Shown here: piece after piece, positions 44,077-53,335 of the stretch
Layout of the letters: the number at the start of each line of letters is the position of its first letter
Numbering within the stretch: the stretch's first letter is position 1
Assembly: GCF_002386445.1 (NCBI RefSeq)
Contig: NZ_DGIR01000027.1
Span: forward strand, 62,001-126,000
Reading direction: 5' to 3'
Source of the DNA: Pseudomonas sp. UBA4617
GTDB lineage: Bacteria > Pseudomonadota > Gammaproteobacteria > Pseudomonadales > Pseudomonadaceae
DNA length: 64,000 nucleotides
The notes under the pieces: model-generated
The model's input: the letters and a program-made list of their open reading frames with translations, nothing else
The model's database searches: none
Told to the model about the DNA's origin: nothing
Made by a program: the position numbers and the translations under genes

Positions 44077-44328
44077 TCAGTGGCCGTGGTAATCAGCGCC
44101 GGCAATAGCCTTGAGGAAGGCGCGGTCCGCCAGCCGCCGCAGGTCACGGCACTGCTCCCAGCACACCAGGCCAAGGCGGTCCATCTCTTCGGCCTGACGG
44201 AGCAGTTCCTCGTGATGGCTGCTGGGGCAGTCACGCCTTCGCTCGACATCGTCGAACAGGCAGAACCAGCGGTTGATCGCCTCGAGCCGGCGCTGCTCCA
44301 TGCTGATCTGCCCGCTAAGCGCATTCAT
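44077..44328 (-). CDS. Small conserved hypothetical protein
   Basis: 83 residues, start MNALSGQISMEQRRLEAINR, followed by a CPSSHHEELLRQAEEMDRLG helix and an ADRAFLKAIAGADYHGH end. It looks all-helical and soluble, with His and Cys residues that could bind a metal. No family recognised. A frame 16 codons longer exists but lacks a good start. Confidence 0.6.
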   Translation of the reverse strand: MNALSGQISMEQRRLEAINRWFCLFDDVERRRDCPSSHHEELLRQAEEMDRLGLVCWEQCRDLRRLADRAFLKAIAGADYHGH

Positions 44329-44506
44329 GTCGGCCGCCCTCCAGTGTTTGTCAGTCGAGCCCTGACGACGAAACAAGGTTCATTCGAACGCGCTCACCGA
44401 GGCGCCGGGTTCGCCACTGAATGATTCCACCTGAACTTTCCCGCTGCCCCTGGCTTCCCCTGCATAGAGCAGCATCAAACCCACCCGCATTGCAGGAGCT
44501 GAACCC

Positions 44507-45727
44507 ATGAGAGCATTGACATACCACGGGGCCCAGGACGTCCGGGTCGACAATGTCCCTGACCCGGCCATCCAGGACGAGGACGACATCATCCTGCGGG
44601 TTACCGCTACCGCCATCTGCGGATCCGACCTGCACCTGTACCACGGCAAGATCCCGCAGACCGAGCCCGGCGATATCTTCGGCCACGAGTTCATGGGCAT
44701 CGTCGAGGAGACCGGCCGTGGCGTCACCAACCTGCAGGTTGGCGACCGGGTGGTAATCCCCTTCGTGATCGCCTGTGGCAGTTGCTTCTTCTGCCAGCTC
44801 GAGCAATTCGCCGCTTGCGAAACCACCAACACCGGGCGTGGCGCGATCCTCAACAAGAAGGGCATCCCGCCAGGTGCTGCACTGTTCGGCTACAGCCACC
44901 TGTACGGCGGCGTACCCGGTGGCCAGGCCGATTTCGTGCGGGTGCCGAAGGCCAATGTCGGCCCGTTCAAGGTGCCCACCGCCCTGCCCGACGACAAGGT
45001 GCTGTTCCTCTCGGACATCCTGCCGACGGCGTGGCAGGCCGTGACCAATGCCCAGGTCGGCCAAGGTTCGACCGTGGCCATTTATGGCGCCGGTCCGGTC
45101 GGCCTGCTGAGTGCAGCCTGCGCACGGATGCTCGGCGCCCAGACGATCTTCATGGTCGATGACAACGACTACCGCCTGGCATTCGCCCGCGACGCCTACG
45201 GCGTGGTACCGATCAACTTCGAGCAGGATGACGACCCGGCCGACAGCATCATCCGCCTGACCCCAGGCATGCGCGGCGTGGATGCAGTGATCGATGCGGT
45301 CGGCTTCGAGGCCAAGGGCAGTACCACCGAAACGGTGCTGACCACGCTGAAGATCGAGGGCAGCAGTGGCAAGGCGCTGCGCCAGAGCATCGCCGCCGTG
45401 CGCCGTGGCGGTGTGGTCAGCGTGCCGGGGGTGTATGCCGGGTTCATCCACGCCTTCATGTTTGGCGATGCTTTCGACAAGGGCCTGACCTTCAAGATGG
45501 GCCAGACCCATGTGCAGAAGTTCCTACCCGAACTGCTCGAACATATCGAAGCCGGGCGCCTGGCGCCTGAACTGATCGTCAGCCACCGCCTGGCCCTGGA
45601 AGAAGCGGCCATGGGCTACCGGATGTTCGACCAGAAGCAGGACGACTGCCGCAAGGTCATCCTCGTGCCGGGCGCTGCTGCCGGCACCTTGGGACCAGAC
45701 CACGCATTCGGGGGGAGCCGACCATGA
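44507..45727 (+). CDS. Zinc-dependent alcohol dehydrogenase (formaldehyde-dehydrogenase-like)
   Basis: 406 residues. The catalytic zinc is in AICGSDLHLYHG and GHEFMG; the structural zinc Cys cluster is CGSCFFCQLEQFAAC; the NAD motif is YGAGPVGLLSAACA. The extra loop (GAILNKKGIPPGAALFGYSH) is like that of formaldehyde-dismutase/FdhA relatives. An AGGAG site precedes the ATG. Its last four bases overlap the next gene (ATGA). Confidence 0.85.
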   Translation: MRALTYHGAQDVRVDNVPDPAIQDEDDIILRVTATAICGSDLHLYHGKIPQTEPGDIFGHEFMGIVEETGRGVTNLQVGDRVVIPFVIACGSCFFCQLEQFAACETTNTGRGAILNKKGIPPGAALFGYSHLYGGVPGGQADFVRVPKANVGPFKVPTALPDDKVLFLSDILPTAWQAVTNAQVGQGSTVAIYGAGPVGLLSAACARMLGAQTIFMVDDNDYRLAFARDAYGVVPINFEQDDDPADSIIRLTPGMRGVDAVIDAVGFEAKGSTTETVLTTLKIEGSSGKALRQSIAAVRRGGVVSVPGVYAGFIHAFMFGDAFDKGLTFKMGQTHVQKFLPELLEHIEAGRLAPELIVSHRLALEEAAMGYRMFDQKQDDCRKVILVPGAAAGTLGPDHAFGGSRP

Positions 45728-46140
45728 TCGATCCGGCAACCGGCATGAGGCCGGGCGAGCGATACAGTGTGGAAAGCCTGGAGCGGGCGCATCAGTTTCC
45801 CGGGTTCTTCCTTGACGGCAGATACTACCTGGGACCCGAACTGCTGACCGCCGCCGGTTGGCTCGAAGGGCAACGGTTCATCTATGACGCGCTCGACGCC
45901 ACCGGCGAACCGGTGTTCCCGGGCCGTGCGGCTGGCGATATAAAGGACCTGACCTTGACCCTGGTCGACGGCACGCCTCTGCAGTTGACCCCCATCGATG
46001 CCTGGGCAGTCGAGAGCGATCGGCGCAGACCGCCGGGCGGGCGCCCCAAGCGGCACGACAAACCTGGCTTGCTGGCTGTCACGGCCATGCTGCTGTTGAG
46101 CGGCTGCGTACTGGCCGCACTGCGCCGTAGTCGACACTGA
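45724..46140 (+). CDS. Unknown protein with one C-terminal membrane helix
   Basis: 138 residues. The N-terminal 110 residues are polar and soluble (LERAHQFPGFFLDGRYYLGP); a Lys/Arg patch precedes a helix (PGLLAVTAMLLLSGCVLAAL). No family is recognised. Coupled to the dehydrogenase gene, so it may anchor it or share its stress role. Confidence 0.6.
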   Translation: MIDPATGMRPGERYSVESLERAHQFPGFFLDGRYYLGPELLTAAGWLEGQRFIYDALDATGEPVFPGRAAGDIKDLTLTLVDGTPLQLTPIDAWAVESDRRRPPGGRPKRHDKPGLLAVTAMLLLSGCVLAALRRSRH

Positions 46141-46192
46141 GCCAGTACGGGGCCTTCTTGGCAAAGGCCCCTGCGCCCAGAGCGGCACGACC

Positions 46193-46717
46193 TCAGGCCA
46201 GCTGAATGAACACCGCGTAACCCCCCAGCACGATCCAGAACACCAGGAATATCCACGGTGTGCGCAGCGAAAACAGCAACGACTTGCGGTGGCCCGCCTG
46301 CGAGGTTTCGGCCTCGCTGAACAGCGGCGACTCATCATAGGCCAGGCCCATCAATGGCTCGCTGCGCAGCAGGTGGCTCTGTTTCAGTTGCCAGTGCTCG
46401 ATGATCTTGTAGGCGGCCCGAATGCCCGGCCAGGCATTGAGTGTACTGAGCACTCCAAGCAAGGCGAGAAACGGCGGCACGATCAGGGTGAACATCTCGC
46501 CCCAGCTCTGGTTCAGGTTACCCATCGACGATACGAATGCAATGACCAGAAAGGACTGTGCCGTGAGGTAGGCGTCGGTGCGATTGGCAAGGATGCTGGT
46601 TTCGTACTGGATCTCATGGCGGTAGAAATCCAGCCGCTCCTTTGGCGAACCGAACATGCGGGCGTTGTGTTCGTCGATTTCGTGCTCGGGGGTAGCGGGA
46701 GTGATGATGCGTGGCAC
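46193..46717 (-). CDS. Membrane protein of unknown function
   Basis: 174 residues from a GTG at 46717 with AGGAG 6 bases upstream. Three hydrophobic segments are visible (YLTAQSFLVIAFVSSMGN, FTLIVPPFLALLGVLSTLNA, PWIFLVFWIVLGGYAVFIQL). The N-terminal 55 residues are charged. I do not recognise a named family. Confidence 0.65.
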   Translation of the reverse strand: MPRIITPATPEHEIDEHNARMFGSPKERLDFYRHEIQYETSILANRTDAYLTAQSFLVIAFVSSMGNLNQSWGEMFTLIVPPFLALLGVLSTLNAWPGIRAAYKIIEHWQLKQSHLLRSEPLMGLAYDESPLFSEAETSQAGHRKSLLFSLRTPWIFLVFWIVLGGYAVFIQLA

Positions 46718-46866
46718 GATGGCTCCTGGAAGGTGAAAGTGATGTGGCCTGCACAGGGTTCGTCGAGCCGGTACGGCCGGTGTGGGCGCGGGTTGCCCCG
46801 CAGACACCAGCACAACCGGTGCCATGCAGCGCCTGCCCACAACGTCCGTACTGCCGCCCCGGCGCC

Positions 46867-47100
46867 CTATCCCTTGCTGTGTTCAGGTGAAGACGGCCCG
46901 GTGCCGCGCTTGATGCCGCGCGGTCCGAGCACACCCCAGATGGCCAGGCCGACAACCGGCAGGGCCAGCAACAGCAGCGCCCACATGGCCTTGGTTACAT
47001 CGCGCTTGTCGCTACGGAACACGCTGACGATGGCCCACAGGTCGACCAACAGAATGATCGCCGCCACGGCGATCCAGAAATACGTTACAGGCTCGGTCAT
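46867..47100 (-). CDS. PLDc_N-domain small membrane protein
   Basis: 77 residues with two membrane helices (FWIAVAAIILLVDLWAIVSVF and AMWALLLLALPVVGLAIWGV). SVFRSDKRDVTKAMWALLLL is the loop of the PLDc_N domain, which is found alone or at the N-terminus of cardiolipin synthases. Here no phospholipase domain follows. Confidence 0.78.
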   Translation of the reverse strand: MTEPVTYFWIAVAAIILLVDLWAIVSVFRSDKRDVTKAMWALLLLALPVVGLAIWGVLGPRGIKRGTGPSSPEHSKG

Positions 47101-47288
47101 GATCGCCTCTCCTCTGGTTAGACCGGCAGCGGTGCAATGCTGCGCACCACCACCCTCCTACTAAGAGGAAGCCACCAGGCCGGGCAAAGTTCAGCAGGCT
47201 TTCCCCGGCGTTGATGGGCGGCTCACATGCACTGAACCAACCGTGCAAGAAACACGTCCACCACAAAACAACGCATGAGTGACCTGCC

Positions 47289-47792
47289 ATGGCGACCGAC
47301 CCCCTACGCGAGGCCATCGATTACCTGAAAACCCACAAGCTGGTGCTGACTACTGCAGAATCCTGCACGGCCGGCGCCATGGTTGCGCTGCTGGCGGCAG
47401 TGCCCGGCACCGGTGAGGTGCTGGAAAGCGGCTACGTGGTATACGCGCCCAGCGCCAAGAAACGCCTGCTCGGCGTCAACCCACAGACCATCGAACGCTA
47501 CGGGCTGACCAGCGAAGCGGTAGCCTGGGAGATGGCCCTGGGCGCCCTGAAAGACAGCGATGCCACGGTAGCGATTGCCTGCACCGGTGTCGCCGGGCCG
47601 GAGCCGCAGGATGCCATCCCACCTGGCACCCTGTGTTTCGCCTGGGCATTCACCGGTGAACCGCTGGCCGTGTTCACGCGTACCCAGCGCTTTTTTGGCG
47701 AACGGGCAGATATCATGCGCCAGGGCGCGCTGTATGGCTTGTCGCACCTGGCCCATTACCACCAGCGCTGGTTGCGCGGCGAACGCGCCTGA
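47289..47792 (+). CDS. CinA C-terminal / PncC-family nicotinamide-nucleotide amidase-like protein
   Basis: 167 residues. The family motifs are TAESCTAGAMVALLAAVPGT, ALKDSDATVAIACTGVAGPE and PPGTLCFAW. PncC deamidates NMN to NaMN. It is a stand-alone domain; pseudomonads usually also have a cinA near recA, so this may be a paralogue. Confidence 0.85.
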   Translation: MATDPLREAIDYLKTHKLVLTTAESCTAGAMVALLAAVPGTGEVLESGYVVYAPSAKKRLLGVNPQTIERYGLTSEAVAWEMALGALKDSDATVAIACTGVAGPEPQDAIPPGTLCFAWAFTGEPLAVFTRTQRFFGERADIMRQGALYGLSHLAHYHQRWLRGERA

Positions 47793-47803
47793 GGGCCAGG
47801 CGC

Positions 47804-48310
47804 ATGAGCGACGACGAGCTGGTTTCGAGGCATCATCCGGTCGAGGAAGACATGCGCATGCAGCAGCGTGTGTGGCGCTTCGAACGGGTCGGCTGGTACG
47901 TGCTGGTGGCGATCGTGCTGCTGGCCTTGGCCGGGCTGTTTGGCAACGGCCCGCTCAGTGACGCTCGGGTGGCCAGTGATGATGGTCGCGTGCAGGTCGA
48001 GTATCAGCGGCTCAGCCGCAGCGGCACCACCGACAACCTGCGCATCACGGTACGCGGCAAGCCGGGGGAGCCGGTGGTGGTGGAGCTTGGCGGCAGCCTG
48101 CTGCGCGAAGCCAGCATCGAAACGATACAGCCCGAGCCGCAAGTGTCACGTTCCCATGGCCAGTCGCTGCAGTTGCAGCTTGGCACCAGCGAGGACGGCG
48201 TCGCTACCCTGTACCTGACCTTGCGCAGCGAACATGTCGGCAGGCTCGAAGGTGTGGTCAGGGCAGGACAGAGCAGCGCCGTGCATTTCGCCACCTTTCT
48301 CTACCCCTAG
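47804..48310 (+). CDS. Unknown single-pass membrane protein
   Basis: 168 residues with one membrane helix near the N-terminus (VGWYVLVAIVLLALAGLFG) and a C-terminal beta-rich domain (DGRVQVEYQRLSRSGTTDNL, GEPVVVELGGSLLRE, VGRLEGVVRAGQSSAVHFAT). An orientation with the domain outside is likely. It lies 11 bases after the CinA-like gene and 12 before the DUF421 gene, so the three probably form an operon. Confidence 0.65.
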   Translation: MSDDELVSRHHPVEEDMRMQQRVWRFERVGWYVLVAIVLLALAGLFGNGPLSDARVASDDGRVQVEYQRLSRSGTTDNLRITVRGKPGEPVVVELGGSLLREASIETIQPEPQVSRSHGQSLQLQLGTSEDGVATLYLTLRSEHVGRLEGVVRAGQSSAVHFATFLYP

Positions 48311-48322
48311 GAGTTCGACGAC

Positions 48323-48766
48323 ATGGATTCGATCCTGCGCGCCACAGCCATGTACATCGCCCTGATGCTGCTGTTTCGCGTGGCCGGCAGGCGCTCGCTG
48401 GCCGACCTGACCACCTTCGACTTCGTCCTCCTGCTGATCATCGGCGAAGCGACCCAGCAGGCATTGCTCGGCGAGGATTTCTCCTTTATCAATGCCATGC
48501 TGGTGATCGCCACGCTGATCGTGCTGGATGTCGGCCTGTCACTGGCCAAGCTCAATTCCCGACGCCTGGCACGCCTGCTCGACGGCCACGCGACCCTGGT
48601 GGTGGAACAGGGGCGTTTCCTCCATCAGCGCATGCGGCGGGCACGCCTGACCGAAGACGATATCCTCGAGTCGGCCCGCGACAGCCAGGGCCTCGAACGT
48701 GTCGAGCAGATCAAGTTCGCCATCGTCGAACGCAACGGCAAGATCTCGATCATCGCGCAGGAGTGA
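48323..48766 (+). CDS. DUF421/YetF-like membrane protein
   Basis: 147 residues. Three membrane helices at the N-terminus (ATAMYIALMLLFRVAGRRSL, FDFVLLLIIGEATQQALLG, MLVIATLIVLDVGLSLA) and a soluble C-terminal DUF421 domain (RLTEDDILESARDSQGLERV, FAIVERNGKISII). It has 17 bases of tail-to-tail overlap with the M42 peptidase gene. Confidence 0.85.
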   Translation: MDSILRATAMYIALMLLFRVAGRRSLADLTTFDFVLLLIIGEATQQALLGEDFSFINAMLVIATLIVLDVGLSLAKLNSRRLARLLDGHATLVVEQGRFLHQRMRRARLTEDDILESARDSQGLERVEQIKFAIVERNGKISIIAQE

Positions 48767-49820
48767 CCGCACCGTCCGGTTGCAGCACATACGCCAGCAG
48801 GCTGGCGGCACAGGCGCTGATGCCCTCCAGCAGTATCATCTCGAAACCGTGGGTGTTCTCGGTCGGGATGGCAATGCACCCGGCGCGGGCATCGGTCCCC
48901 GTGCTGAGCACTGCGCTCGCGTCCGAGGCGAAATCCACCAGCAGGGCCGGCTGCGGTGTGTACCCTGCCCTGCGCGTGGCGGCCATCAGCGCCTGCACCA
49001 CGCTGCGGCTGTAATAGCCCTTCTGGTCGCCGGTATTGATGATCGGGTCGGCTGACAGGCGGGTGCCGTATTCGTCCAGCACCGGTCCGACCTCCACCGC
49101 AATCGTCGTGTCGCCCGGCAGCCTGGCGGCGGCATACATGGCGCCGGCGTTGGATTCTTCTTCGTGGGTGGTCAGCACGAACCAGACATCCTGGCGCAGT
49201 TCGCTGCGCCGCCGTTGCAGCAGGCGCGCGCAATGAATCACCGCCGCCAGCGGGGCGCGGTCATCGAGAAAATGCGCGGCAATGCAGTCCTCGACCTGGT
49301 ACGGTTGCCGCCAGTGCTGGCTCAGTACCACTCGCGTGCCCGGGCGCACACCGGCCTGCTCGAGTGCCAGTGGGGTCAGGCGGGTGACGACGTAGACATC
49401 CTTCCATTGCACGGCCCCGGACAACACATCACGTCCACTCCCCGACTGCCCGCTGTTGTGCATCGAACCGTAGGACAGGACACCGGGGAGCATCCGATGA
49501 TCGGCCATGATGTCGACCGGGCACACGCCGAAACTGATGGGCTGCGCACCACCCAGCGCCAGCACCTCGAGGTTGCCGTCCGGCCTGACCTTCTTGACGA
49601 TCATGGCGATTTCATCGAGGTGAGCCATGATCCGTATCGCCGCTGCTGGGTCGGCCGGGACCGCCGAGCGGATGACACCGATAACGTTGCCGGCGCTGTC
49701 GTCATGCACCTCTTCGCAACAGGCGGCCAGCGCTTGCCGGGCTACAGCCCGGACCTCGTCTTCCTGGCCGCCCGGGCCACGCGCCAGCAACAAGGTATTG
49801 AGTAACGGCAGAATCTCCAC
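48750..49820 (-). CDS. M42-family zinc aminopeptidase-like protein
   Basis: About 356 residues. Visible M42 features are IMAHLDEIAMIV (His/Asp metal ligand region), AAHFLDDRAPLAAVIH, THEEESNAGAMYAA (Glu pair) and VEVGPVLDEYG, with TENTHGFEMILLEGI near the end. The GTG start at 49820 is preceded by GAGGAAGG. It could act as a peptidase or on a compatible-solute dipeptide, as some Pseudomonas M42 proteins do; no such synthesis genes are nearby. Confidence 0.78.
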   Translation of the reverse strand: MEILPLLNTLLLARGPGGQEDEVRAVARQALAACCEEVHDDSAGNVIGVIRSAVPADPAAAIRIMAHLDEIAMIVKKVRPDGNLEVLALGGAQPISFGVCPVDIMADHRMLPGVLSYGSMHNSGQSGSGRDVLSGAVQWKDVYVVTRLTPLALEQAGVRPGTRVVLSQHWRQPYQVEDCIAAHFLDDRAPLAAVIHCARLLQRRRSELRQDVWFVLTTHEEESNAGAMYAAARLPGDTTIAVEVGPVLDEYGTRLSADPIINTGDQKGYYSRSVVQALMAATRRAGYTPQPALLVDFASDASAVLSTGTDARAGCIAIPTENTHGFEMILLEGISACAASLLAYVLQPDGAVTPAR

Positions 49821-49889
49821 AAACCTTCCTCTGCGATCAAGGGCCGCAGGTGCGGCCCTGATTGACAACGTCATGGCCAGCAAGGCACT

Positions 49890-50186
49890 TCACGCCTCGC
49901 CGGAAGACCCGCTCGAGAACTTCTTCACATCGATGGGGGGCGCGACGAACTCAGGCCCCTGGCCCGATGCCCGCCAACGCACATTGGCCAACCCGTAACG
50001 CTCGGCCATCGGCCGGCTGACCTTCTTGATCTTGTGCTGGCCAAACCTGGGGATGATTCCCACGCCGGCATCGCAACTTGCCCAGTGCCAGGCTTCGGCA
50101 TTGTCCATGCGTTCCTGACGGATGATGAACGTCCGATATTCCCCATGAAGCTCGTACTCGATCACAAACAACTGCTGTCCTGCCAT
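49890..50186 (-). CDS. Small conserved protein (DUF6555-like)
   Basis: 98 residues. LFVIEYELHGEYRTFIIRQE and NAEAWHWASCDAGVGIIPRF are conserved in Pseudomonas small proteins that I believe form DUF6555. Soluble, alpha/beta. A GGAGAG site precedes the start. Function unknown. Confidence 0.6.
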   Translation of the reverse strand: MAGQQLFVIEYELHGEYRTFIIRQERMDNAEAWHWASCDAGVGIIPRFGQHKIKKVSRPMAERYGLANVRWRASGQGPEFVAPPIDVKKFSSGSSGEA

Positions 50187-50378
50187 TGGGCTCTCCTCCG
50201 TTGATTCAGGCTAATTGAGCCCGCGAATGGCCAAAAGATTCATTTATTCTGACTCGCTGGTCATCCCCACCCCGTGCCGCTGCTGCACGGTGCGTTGATC
50301 AACCGCTTTGAACCTTGCGCCCAGCGCTTCACTCCATCGAAGGCAACCGTGATTTTTCCGAGCCCGAAGAGGTGATTC

Positions 50379-50843
50379 ATGAACGCAATCGATCTGTTGG
50401 TCCAGGACCATGAACTGGTGAAGAAGCTGCTGGAAGAGCTGTCCTCCACCACCGAGCGTGCGGTGAAAAAACGCAGCGAGCTGCTCGAACGCATCAAGCA
50501 GGAGGTGTCCATCCATACCGCCCTCGAAGAGGAAATCCTCTACCCGGCGATCAAGCAGGCCGGTGGCAAGGAAGAGGCGAAGATGTACTACGAGGCCAAG
50601 GAGGAGCACCGTGCCGTCGATTCCCTGGTGCTGCCGGACCTGCTGCAGACCGACACCGGCACCCTCGAGTTTGCCGGCCGGGTCAAGGTCATGAAGGAGC
50701 TGCTGGAGCATCATATCGAAGAAGAGGAAAGCGAGCTGTTCCCGACCGCCCGCAAACTGCTGGGTAACGCGGCGCTGGAGGAGATGGGCCAGGCCATGCA
50801 AGCCCAGAAGAAACTGCTCAAGGGCGAGCAGAACGCCGCCTGA
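50379..50843 (+). CDS. Hemerythrin-like domain protein
   Basis: 154 residues. Iron ligands of the four-helix bundle are visible: DHELVKKLLEE, HTALEEEILYPAI, EEHRAVDSLV and HHIEEEESELFPTA. Members bind a diiron centre and sense or store oxygen or nitric oxide, or protect iron. A good GAGG site precedes the ATG. Confidence 0.88.
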   Translation: MNAIDLLVQDHELVKKLLEELSSTTERAVKKRSELLERIKQEVSIHTALEEEILYPAIKQAGGKEEAKMYYEAKEEHRAVDSLVLPDLLQTDTGTLEFAGRVKVMKELLEHHIEEEESELFPTARKLLGNAALEEMGQAMQAQKKLLKGEQNAA

Positions 50844-50893
50844 TAACGGCCTGCGCGCCCCGCCGGGCGCGCAGGCGCGCGTGGAAGTGTGTG

Positions 50894-51139
50894 ATGGAAT
50901 ATTGGATCGACTGGTTGCAATGGCCCGCCATGGCCCTGACCGTGCTGGCCGCCTGGTGCATTGGCTCGCGCCGCCCTGGCCGACGCAAGCTGGGTTTCTG
51001 CTGTTTCATCGCCAGCAACCTGCTGTGGGCGATCTGGGGCTGGCAAGTCCAGGCCTGGGCACTGATCATGCTGCAGGTCTGCCTGTGCGCGATGAACCTG
51101 CGTGGATGGAAAAAGAACACCGCCATGGAAGCGGGCTGA
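50894..51139 (+). CDS. Small two- or three-helix membrane protein
   Basis: 81 residues, nearly all hydrophobic (LQWPAMALTVLAAWCIGSRR, GFCCFIASNLLWAIWGWQVQ, LIMLQVCLCAMNLRGWKKN). Trp- and Cys-rich. No family recognised. It follows the hemerythrin gene by 50 bases. Confidence 0.6.
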   Translation: MEYWIDWLQWPAMALTVLAAWCIGSRRPGRRKLGFCCFIASNLLWAIWGWQVQAWALIMLQVCLCAMNLRGWKKNTAMEAG

Positions 51140-51157
51140 ACGCCCGCTTTGTCTGAC

Positions 51158-51871
51158 TCAGCGCAGGTAGCGCTGAAGCCTCAAGGCGTCCCCCACTGCA
51201 GCACCGGAGGCCGTGTTGTCGAAGATGCACCAGGTCGGCACGCCAGCGGCGCGGCTGCGCTGCAACTGCTCGGCCAGGCGCCGGAGACAGGCGTCGGGGT
51301 AGGTGCTGTGATAGATGCGCGGTTCGCCATGCAGGCGCCAGTAGACCAGGCCGGGCCAGCCGCCTGGCTGGGCATCGGTGTCGAAGCGCGAAGGGCTGGC
51401 TGCCACCTGGGCGATCTGCAGGTCGGTAAGCATCGAGTGTGCGGCCTGCCAGCTGACGTGCCTGGGCTCCAACGCTACCGGCCCGGCATAGCGGGTTCGC
51501 AGGTCTGCAAAGAACTGCCAGGCGGTGTCGGGGGCGTAATCCAGCGAAGGGGGCAATTGCACCAGCAGGCAGCCCAGGTGCTCGCCCAACTGGCCGCACT
51601 GGGCGAGAAACGCTTCCAACGCTGGCATGGCCCCGCGCAGGCGCTGTTCGTGGGTAATGCGCTTCGGCAGCTTCACCGCAAAGCGAAAATCCGCCGCGAC
51701 GGACGCTGCCCAGCGGGCATAGGTCTCGGGCCGATGCGGCCGGTAGAACGAACTGTTGATCTCGACGGCGTTCAAGCCCGTGGCATAGCGCTGCAGGTGG
51801 CTGCCGGGCGCTGGAAACTCATCGGCGTACTGGCGAGGCAGACTCCAACCTGCGCAACCCAGATGAATCAT
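51158..51871 (-). CDS. DUF72 TIM-barrel protein (YecE-like)
   Basis: 237 residues: GCAGWSLPRQYAD start, LNAVEINSSFYRPHRPETYA, FRFAVKLPKRITHE, LGCLLVQLPPSLDY and YWRLHGEPRIYHSTY, all typical of DUF72. The fold is a TIM barrel with a conserved pocket; no reaction is established. Confidence 0.88.
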   Translation of the reverse strand: MIHLGCAGWSLPRQYADEFPAPGSHLQRYATGLNAVEINSSFYRPHRPETYARWAASVAADFRFAVKLPKRITHEQRLRGAMPALEAFLAQCGQLGEHLGCLLVQLPPSLDYAPDTAWQFFADLRTRYAGPVALEPRHVSWQAAHSMLTDLQIAQVAASPSRFDTDAQPGGWPGLVYWRLHGEPRIYHSTYPDACLRRLAEQLQRSRAAGVPTWCIFDNTASGAAVGDALRLQRYLR

Positions 51872-52017
51872 TACCTATCACTCCTGATCGTTCCCCGGTG
51901 ACGGGCTCCCTCAATGGAACATCCCCGAGACGCGACGTTCCATTGGCGACATCCAGTTGAACAGCTGGCGAACCAGGGCGACCTAAGTCAGGTAACCAAC
52001 CTGCAAGGAGACACGTC

Positions 52018-52161
52018 ATGATCGACCCCAACCACCCCGACCCGTATGTCGACGAGGTGCCGCACAATCCCGGCGAGCCTGTTCCCGAACCTGAACCTGA
52101 AGAGGAAGCGCCCGATTGGCCGGAAGGCCAGGTGCCACCCGAGGAACAGTCCGACGGCTGA
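52018..52161 (+). CDS. Tiny acidic Pro/Glu-rich protein (47 aa)
   Basis: Starts MIDPNHPDPYVDEVPHNPGE and contains a PVPEPEPEEEAPDW run. An AAGGAG site is 8 bases before the ATG. Strongly acidic and surely disordered. Family unknown; similar in flavour to the 52-residue gene at 40195-40353. Confidence 0.6.
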   Translation: MIDPNHPDPYVDEVPHNPGEPVPEPEPEEEAPDWPEGQVPPEEQSDG

Positions 52162-52406
52162 GGTTCAGCCGCCAAGTGAGTCGACACCGGACGCCTGACG
52201 CCCGGTCGCCATCCGCAGAGCGCATCCCTCAACCGCGCCCGGCCCATGGTTTCGCCGGGCATAGGCTGGTTCGTCCAAGGATGCGCGACAGCCACTGCAC
52301 ACCACCACTCGTCGCCTATGCGCAGATTCCTTACAACCTTCCCCCGCCTGCCCTTCTTCTAACTCAACGAGCCTGAACATTCGGTAACACAATACGGGAC
52401 TAGAAC

Positions 52407-53330
52407 ATGGCAAAGGCATATACGGAAGCCGCTAGGCTGCTCGGCCTGCTGGTGCTGGGGGGCATCGCGCTGCAGTTGTCCGGGTGCGACATGGTGCTGT
52501 TCAACCCCAAGGGCCAGGTCGGCGTCGAGCAGCGCAACCTGATCATCCTCGCCACGCTGCTGATGCTGATCGTGGTGCTGCCGGTGATGATCATGGCGCT
52601 GGTGTTCTCGGTGCATTACCGGGCCTCCAACGTCAAAGCGCGGTACACGCCGGAGTGGAGCCACTCGCGGGCTATCGAGCTGGTGGTCTGGGGCGTGCCG
52701 CTGGTCATCATCATCGTCCTCGGCATCGTCACCTGGCGCTCCACCCATGCGCTGGACCCCTACCGCCCGCTACAGTCCGACGCCCGCCCGATCAAGGTGC
52801 AGGTGATCGCCACCGACTGGAAGTGGCTGTTCGTCTACCCCGAGCTGGGCATTGCCTCGGTCAACGAGCTGGCCATGCCGGTGGACACGCCAGTGGACTT
52901 CCGGGTGACTTCGGACGGTGCCATCACCTCGTTCTTCATCCCCGCCCTCGGCGGGCAGATCTACGCCATGGCCGGCATGCAGACGCAGCTGCACCTGATC
53001 GCCAACCATGCCGGCAGCTATACCGGCATCGCCGCCAACTACAACGGCCCCGGTTTTTCCGACATGCACTTCAAGGCCCTGGCCCTCGACCCGACCGGCT
53101 TCGACGCCTGGGTGGCCAAGGTCCGTGGTTCGCAGCGGCGTCTCGATCAAGCCAGCTACACGCAGCTGGCCAAGCCCAGTATTGCCCACCCGGTGGAGCA
53201 CTACGCCGCCGTCGACGAACACCTGTTCCAGTCACTGATCGACAAGTACCAGGGCGTCAAGCGCTCGCGCGAGGTCGAGCGACGTCTGAGCGACCCACAA
53301 GCTGATGCAGCGCAACCCGGCAAGGAGTAA
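52407..53330 (+). CDS. cyoA: Cytochrome bo3 quinol oxidase subunit II
   Basis: 307 residues with a lipobox (LVLGGIALQLSGC), two membrane helices (LIILATLLMLIVVLPVMIMA and VVWGVPLVIIIVLGIVTW), then a cupredoxin domain without the CuA Cys pair, which marks a quinol rather than cytochrome c oxidase. ATDWKWLFVYPELG and SFFIPALGGQIYAMAGMQTQ are conserved. First gene of cyoABCD. Confidence 0.93.
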   Translation: MAKAYTEAARLLGLLVLGGIALQLSGCDMVLFNPKGQVGVEQRNLIILATLLMLIVVLPVMIMALVFSVHYRASNVKARYTPEWSHSRAIELVVWGVPLVIIIVLGIVTWRSTHALDPYRPLQSDARPIKVQVIATDWKWLFVYPELGIASVNELAMPVDTPVDFRVTSDGAITSFFIPALGGQIYAMAGMQTQLHLIANHAGSYTGIAANYNGPGFSDMHFKALALDPTGFDAWVAKVRGSQRRLDQASYTQLAKPSIAHPVEHYAAVDEHLFQSLIDKYQGVKRSREVERRLSDPQADAAQPGKE

Positions 53331-53335
53331 CGCAC

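Noticed and set aside
44411..44420. GAACTT before the zinc dehydrogenase gene as an AlgU (-35) element
   Set aside because: No TCTGA-like -10 at 16-17 bases downstream.
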